This document shows, piece by piece, positions 59,829 through 64,000 of a stretch of 64,000 bases of DNA. Position 1 is the first letter of the stretch; every line of letters begins with the position of its first letter. Location of the stretch: NCBI RefSeq assembly GCF_002165135.1, contig NZ_NFZQ01000017.1, positions 1-64,000 of the forward strand, given 5' to 3'. The notes beneath the pieces are model-generated. The model searched no databases. It was not told the origin of the DNA and saw nothing but the letters and a program-made list of their open reading frames with translations. The translations under genes were made by a program, and so were the position numbers. This stretch comes from Pseudomonas sp. SID14000. GTDB taxonomy: Bacteria > Pseudomonadota > Gammaproteobacteria > Pseudomonadales > Pseudomonadaceae.

Positions 59829-60958
59829 GTCGCACCTGTCGAATGTCCTTCGAACTGCTGGCCACCGACGGCAAGGCCCGTCGTGGCCGCATCACCTTCC
59901 CACGGGGCACCGTGGAAACCCCGGCGTTCATGCCGGTGGGCACCTATGGCACGGTCAAGGGCATGCTGCCACGCGACATCGAGGCCATCGGCGCCGAGAT
60001 GATCCTGGGCAACACCTTCCACCTGTGGCTGCGCCCGGGCACCGAGGTGATCAAGAAGCACAACGGCCTGCACGACTTCATGCAGTGGAAAGGCCCGATC
60101 CTCACCGACTCCGGTGGCTTCCAGGTGTTCAGCCTGGGCGCCATGCGCAAGATCAAGGAAGAGGGCGTGACCTTCGCTTCGCCGGTCGATGGCGCCAAGG
60201 TGTTCATGGGCCCGGAAGAGTCGATGCAGGTGCAGCGTGACCTGGGTTCGGACGTGGTGATGATCTTCGACGAGTGCACCCCGTACCCGGCCGAGCACGA
60301 TGTGGCGCGCGCGTCCATGGAGCTGTCGCTGCGCTGGGCCCAACGCTCGAAGAACGCTCACGCCGACAACACCGCGGCGCTGTTCGGTATCGTCCAGGGC
60401 GGCATGTACCAGGACCTGCGCATGCGCTCGCTGGAAGGCCTGGAAAACATCGGCTTCGACGGCCTGGCCATCGGCGGCCTGTCGGTGGGCGAGCCCAAGC
60501 ACGAAATGATCAAGGTGCTGGACTACCTGCCTGGCCAGATGCCTGCTGACAAACCTCGTTACCTTATGGGGGTAGGCAAACCGGAAGATCTCGTTGAGGG
60601 TGTGCGCCGCGGCGTCGACATGTTCGACTGCGTGATGCCGACGCGTAACGCGCGCAACGGTCATCTGTTCGTCGATACAGGGGTGATCAAGATCCGCAAT
60701 GCGTTCCATCGCCACGATGATTCGCCGCTGGATCCGACCTGTGACTGCTACACCTGCACCAACTTCTCGCGCGCCTATCTGCATCACCTGGACAAGTGCG
60801 GCGAAATGCTGAGCAGCATGCTGAATACCATCCATAACTTGCGCCATTACCAGCGCTTGATGGCCGGTTTACGCGAGGCTATTCAACAAGGTAAATTGGC
60901 CGCCTTTGTCGACGCCTTCTACGCCAAGCGCGGGCTGCCGGTGCCGCCCTTGGACTGA
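59825..60958 (+). CDS. tgt: tRNA-guanine transglycosylase
   Basis: 377 residues from the ATG overlapping queA; an internal ATG at 59843 (MSFELLATDG) would give the common 371-residue form and cannot be excluded. The base-exchange aspartates are in DSGGFQVFSLG and DCVMPTRNARNG, and the zinc site is CDCYTCTNFSRAYLHH. It swaps guanine 34 for preQ1, which QueA then modifies. Confidence 0.97.
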   Translation: MSRTCRMSFELLATDGKARRGRITFPRGTVETPAFMPVGTYGTVKGMLPRDIEAIGAEMILGNTFHLWLRPGTEVIKKHNGLHDFMQWKGPILTDSGGFQVFSLGAMRKIKEEGVTFASPVDGAKVFMGPEESMQVQRDLGSDVVMIFDECTPYPAEHDVARASMELSLRWAQRSKNAHADNTAALFGIVQGGMYQDLRMRSLEGLENIGFDGLAIGGLSVGEPKHEMIKVLDYLPGQMPADKPRYLMGVGKPEDLVEGVRRGVDMFDCVMPTRNARNGHLFVDTGVIKIRNAFHRHDDSPLDPTCDCYTCTNFSRAYLHHLDKCGEMLSSMLNTIHNLRHYQRLMAGLREAIQQGKLAAFVDAFYAKRGLPVPPLD

Positions 60959-61000
60959 CTGTCCGCATCCATTATTAAAAAATTACATTAGGAGTGCCCA

Positions 61001-61336
61001 ATGAGCTTCTTGATCCCCGCCGCATACGCGGACGCTGCAGCACCTGCCGCCGGCCCAGCCGGTACCGGCTTCGAGTGGATTTTCCTGGTCGGTTTCCTGG
61101 TCATCTTCTACCTGATGATCTGGCGCCCGCAGGCCAAGCGTGCAAAAGAGCAGAAGAACCTGCTGAGCAACTTGCAGAAGGGTGACGAAGTTGTCACCAA
61201 CGGCGGCATCGCCGGCAAGATCGTCAAGGTTTCCGATGATTTCGTGGTACTGGAAGTTTCCGACAACGTCGAGCTGAAGTTCCAGAAGGGTGCCATCGCG
61301 GCCACCCTGCCAAAAGGTACGCTCAAGGCTATCTGA
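61001..61336 (+). CDS. yajC: Sec translocon accessory subunit YajC
   Basis: 111 residues, with one transmembrane helix (about 24-42, FEWIFLVGFLVIFYLMIWRP) and a small cytoplasmic domain with GDEVVTNGGIAGKIVKV. AGGAG lies six bases upstream. It associates with SecDF. A GC hairpin (GGGGCGCG-CAA-CGCGCCCC, 61360-61378) lies between it and secD. Confidence 0.96.
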   Translation: MSFLIPAAYADAAAPAAGPAGTGFEWIFLVGFLVIFYLMIWRPQAKRAKEQKNLLSNLQKGDEVVTNGGIAGKIVKVSDDFVVLEVSDNVELKFQKGAIAATLPKGTLKAI

Positions 61337-61399
61337 GTTACCGGTTTTTCTTTCCAGTCGGGGCGCGCAACGCGCCCCGCGTCTTGAACGGGCGGCGTG

Positions 61400-63262
61400 A
61401 TGCTGAACAAATACCCTCTGTGGAAATATGCACTGATCGTGCTGGTACTGGTGGTCGGTTTCATTTATTCCGCTCCCAACCTCTACCCGGATGATCCGGC
61501 GGTACAGATCAGTGGTGCCAGCTCGGCGCTGCAGGTGAGCCAGGCCGACCTCGATCGCGTCAGCAAGGCGCTGGGCGATGCCAAGATCGCCGTCAAGGGC
61601 GCGAGCCTGGGTGAAAAGGGCAGCGGGCTGATCCGCCTGACCAATCAGGAAGACCAGCTGCCAGCCAAGGATGTAGTGCGCAAGGCACTGGGCGATGATT
61701 ATGTCGTGGCCCTGAACCTGGCCCAGACTACCCCGCAATGGTTGCGCAACCTGGGCGCAAGCCCGATGAAGCTGGGCCTGGACCTGTCCGGTGGTGTGCA
61801 CTTCCTGCTGGAAGTGGACATGGACAAGGCCATGAACGCCCGCATGAAAGTCTACGAAGGCGAGGTCAAGACCTTGCTGCGCAAAGAGCGCATCCGCTAC
61901 CGCAGCCTGCCTCAGCAGGATGGCGGCATCATGCTGGGCTTCGCTGACGATGCCACCCGCGAGCAGGCACGTGCCCTGATTCGCAAGAATTTCAATGATT
62001 TCGACCTGACCACCACCGAGCGTAACGAGCTCGCCGTGCTGCGTCTGGCGCTGACCCAGGCGAAAGTCGCCGAGATCCGCGAATACTCGATCAAGCAGAA
62101 CCTCACCACCGTTCGCAACCGGGTCAACGAGCTGGGCGTGGCCGAGCCGCTGGTACAGCGCCAGGGCGCCAACCGCATCGTGGTCGAGCTGCCAGGCGTG
62201 CAGGACACTGCCGAAGCCAAGCGCATTCTCGGTAAAACCGCCAACCTGGAGTTCCGCTTCGGTGCCGAGCCTGGGGCGTCCAAGGCCACTACCGAAGTGT
62301 TCGAGTTCCGTGAAGGCGGTCGTTCCGCTGCGGTCGAGCGCGGCCTGATCATCACTGGTGACCAGGTGACTGACGCCCAGGCCAGCTTCGACGAGCAAGG
62401 CCGCCCGCAGGTGAACATCCGCCTGGATGGCCATGGTGGCGAGCTGATGACTCGTGCTACCCGCAGCAACGTCGGTCGCAGCATGGCGGTGATCTTCATC
62501 GAGCAGAAGCCGGTCACCCGCTACGTCAAGCAGACCGTCGACGGCGTCGAGAAGGACGTTGCCGTACAGAGCTTCCAGGAAGAGAAGAAGATCATCAGCC
62601 TGGCGACCATCCAGTCGCCGCTGGGCAGCCAGTTCCGCATCACCGGCCTGAACGGCCAGGGCGAATCGTCCGAACTGGCCCTGCTGTTGCGTGCCGGTGG
62701 CCTGGCCGCGCCGATGTACTTCGCTGAAGAGCGTACCATCGGCCCAAGCCTGGGTGCCGACAACATCACCAAGGGTATCGATGCGTCGCTGTGGGGCATG
62801 CTGTTCGTCTCGCTGTTCATCATCGCCATCTACCGCGCCTTCGGCGTGCTGGCCACCATCGCCCTGGCCGGCAACATGGTGTTGCTGCTGGCGCTGATGT
62901 CTCTGCTTGGGGCCACCCTGACCCTGCCGGGTATCGCCGGTATCGTGTTGACCATGGGCATGGCGGTGGACGCCAACGTGCTGATCTTCTCGCGTATCCG
63001 TGAAGAACTGGCGGCAGGCATGTCCGTGCAGCGGGCCATTCATGAAGGCTTCAATCGCGCCTACTCGGCAATCGTCGATGCCAACCTGACCACCTTGCTT
63101 GTAGGCGGCATCCTGTTTGCCATGGGTACCGGTCCGGTCAAGGGCTTTGCGGTCACCATGTCCCTCGGGATTTTCACATCGATGTTCACTGCCGTGATGG
63201 TGACCCGTGCGTTGGTCAACCTGACCTGTGGCGGGCGTGACATCAAGAAGCTGTGGGTTTGA
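61400..63262 (+). CDS. secD: Protein translocase subunit SecD
   Basis: 620 residues, six transmembrane helices. After the first helix the periplasmic part includes GLDLSGGVHFLLEVDMDKA (the D1 signature) and the large P1 region. The C-terminal membrane bundle has GMAVDANVLIFSRIREEL. With SecF it uses the proton gradient to pull proteins across the membrane. The ATG at 61400 is chosen over the GTG just before it; secF follows after ten bases. Confidence 0.97.
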   Translation: MLNKYPLWKYALIVLVLVVGFIYSAPNLYPDDPAVQISGASSALQVSQADLDRVSKALGDAKIAVKGASLGEKGSGLIRLTNQEDQLPAKDVVRKALGDDYVVALNLAQTTPQWLRNLGASPMKLGLDLSGGVHFLLEVDMDKAMNARMKVYEGEVKTLLRKERIRYRSLPQQDGGIMLGFADDATREQARALIRKNFNDFDLTTTERNELAVLRLALTQAKVAEIREYSIKQNLTTVRNRVNELGVAEPLVQRQGANRIVVELPGVQDTAEAKRILGKTANLEFRFGAEPGASKATTEVFEFREGGRSAAVERGLIITGDQVTDAQASFDEQGRPQVNIRLDGHGGELMTRATRSNVGRSMAVIFIEQKPVTRYVKQTVDGVEKDVAVQSFQEEKKIISLATIQSPLGSQFRITGLNGQGESSELALLLRAGGLAAPMYFAEERTIGPSLGADNITKGIDASLWGMLFVSLFIIAIYRAFGVLATIALAGNMVLLLALMSLLGATLTLPGIAGIVLTMGMAVDANVLIFSRIREELAAGMSVQRAIHEGFNRAYSAIVDANLTTLLVGGILFAMGTGPVKGFAVTMSLGIFTSMFTAVMVTRALVNLTCGGRDIKKLWV

Positions 63263-63272
63263 GGGAGCTGCG

Positions 63273-64000
63273 ATGAAAACCATCAATTTCATGGGCGTGC
63301 GCAAGGTTGCGTTCGCCATTACCGTGCTCCTGACCGTGCTGGCGCTGTTCAGTTGGTGGCAGAAGGGCCTGAACTTCGGCCTGGACTTCACTGGCGGTAC
63401 GCTGATCGAGCTGACTTACGAGCGCCCGGCTGACCTCAAGGTGGTGCGTGCCGAGCTGGTCAACTCCGGCTTCCACGAGGCCGTGGTGCAGAGCTTCGGC
63501 TCTACCACCGACCTCTTGGTGCGCATGCCGGGCGATGACCCGCAGCTGGGCAACAAGGTGGCTGAAGTCCTGCAGAAGGCTGGCGGCGACAATCCGGCCA
63601 AGGTCAAGCGTGTCGAGTTCGTTGGCCCGCAGGTGGGTGAAGAGCTGCGCGACCAGGGTGGCATCGGCATGCTCCTGGCTCTGGGCGGCATCCTCATCTA
63701 CCTGGCTTTCCGCTTCCAGTGGAAGTTCGCTGTGGGCGCGATCATCTCGCTGATCCACGACGTGGTGGTGACCCTGGGTATCCTGTCGTTCTTCCAGATC
63801 ACCTTCGACCTGACGGTGCTGGCAGCAGTGCTGGCGATCATCGGCTACTCGCTGAACGACACCATCGTCGTGTTCGACCGGGTGCGCGAGAACTTCCGCG
63901 TCATGCGCAAGGCCTCGCTGATCGAGAACATCAACGTTTCCACTACCCAGACCCTGCTGCGGACCATCGCCACGTCGGTATCGACTTTGCTGGCCATTGC
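63273..64000 (+). CDS. secF: Protein translocase subunit SecF (cut by window edge)
   Basis: The first 242 codons of an expected 300 or so. GLDFTGGTLIELTYE (D1-like motif) follows the first transmembrane helix, with GYSLNDTIVVFDRVRENF in the membrane part. GAGGGAG lies upstream of the ATG. The frame is open to the right edge. Confidence 0.96.
   Translation, partial: MKTINFMGVRKVAFAITVLLTVLALFSWWQKGLNFGLDFTGGTLIELTYERPADLKVVRAELVNSGFHEAVVQSFGSTTDLLVRMPGDDPQLGNKVAEVLQKAGGDNPAKVKRVEFVGPQVGEELRDQGGIGMLLALGGILIYLAFRFQWKFAVGAIISLIHDVVVTLGILSFFQITFDLTVLAAVLAIIGYSLNDTIVVFDRVRENFRVMRKASLIENINVSTTQTLLRTIATSVSTLLAI

Noticed and set aside
60983..63391. An 802-codon minus-strand ORF
   Set aside because: It is the antisense shadow of yajC-secD; the plus-strand genes have clear motifs and starts.

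Overview
The window is chromosomal DNA from a fluorescent Pseudomonas, almost certainly of the Pseudomonas putida group. The evidence is gene order (cysZ-trxB-nadC, ampDE, fruR-fruBKA, norR-hmp, dsbB-cyoABCDE, alaC, mnmH-selD, queA-tgt-yajC-secDF), high-GC codon use, and about fifteen copies of the P. putida-type REP element (TGTGGGAGCGGG...CCCGCTCCCACA) between genes. From memory this order follows P. putida KT2440 from roughly PP_0779 to PP_0836; that comparison is recollection and was not computed.

Layout. 0-0.13 kb: the end of an IS3-family insertion sequence. 0.2-10.9 kb: a glycosyltransferase, a soluble PAS chemoreceptor, cysZ, trxB (with an OxyR-type operator), nadC, a DUF1631 gene, ampDE and a TatD nuclease. 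10.9-17.7 kb: the fructose PTS regulon (fruR/cra divergent from fruB-fruK-fruA, with a Cra-like operator). 17.8-24.3 kb: small proteins, a membrane diguanylate cyclase, an OprD-family porin, a YkgJ cysteine-cluster protein and CheV. 24.3-26.0 kb: an AT-rich accessory patch holding an orphan Rhs tip whose C-terminus looks like a RelA/SpoT-type nucleotide synthetase, flanked by degenerate 3' fragments of a ykgJ-like and a cheV-like gene. 26.0-35.3 kb: norR and hmp (NO detoxification), dsbB and the cyo quinol oxidase operon with a perfect ANR box. 35.6-41.2 kb: alaC, an orphan alpha/beta hydrolase resembling T6SS lipases, a second YkgJ protein, a possible structured RNA before a DUF3077 gene, a 60-bp perfect inverted repeat, a 34-bp tandem repeat, a GNAT enzyme and a frame-disrupted small gene. 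41.2-46.8 kb: selenium genes (mnmH-selD) divergent from a PhnD/C/E-like ABC transporter. 46.9-58.2 kb: accessory amino-acid metabolism, comprising a bestrophin remnant, a GNAT enzyme, a GlxA-type regulator divergent from an amino-acid ABC transporter plus amidase, a wrecked broad-specificity racemase gene, then a binding protein, RidA, a DadA-like D-amino-acid dehydrogenase and a divergent LysR regulator. 58.6-64 kb: tRNA-Leu(CAA), queA-tgt, yajC-secD-secF (secF runs off the edge).

Functional links. trxB, norR-hmp and the cyo/ANR promoter are oxygen-, peroxide- and NO-responsive. fruR and fruBKA form one regulatory circuit. mnmH, selD and the adjacent transporter form a plausible selenium uptake and use module. 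The racemase remnant, DadA-like enzyme and RidA describe an L-to-D-to-keto-acid route now broken at the racemase step. The least ordinary parts are the Rhs patch (24.3-26.0 kb) and the RNA/repeat patch (38.8-39.8 kb).
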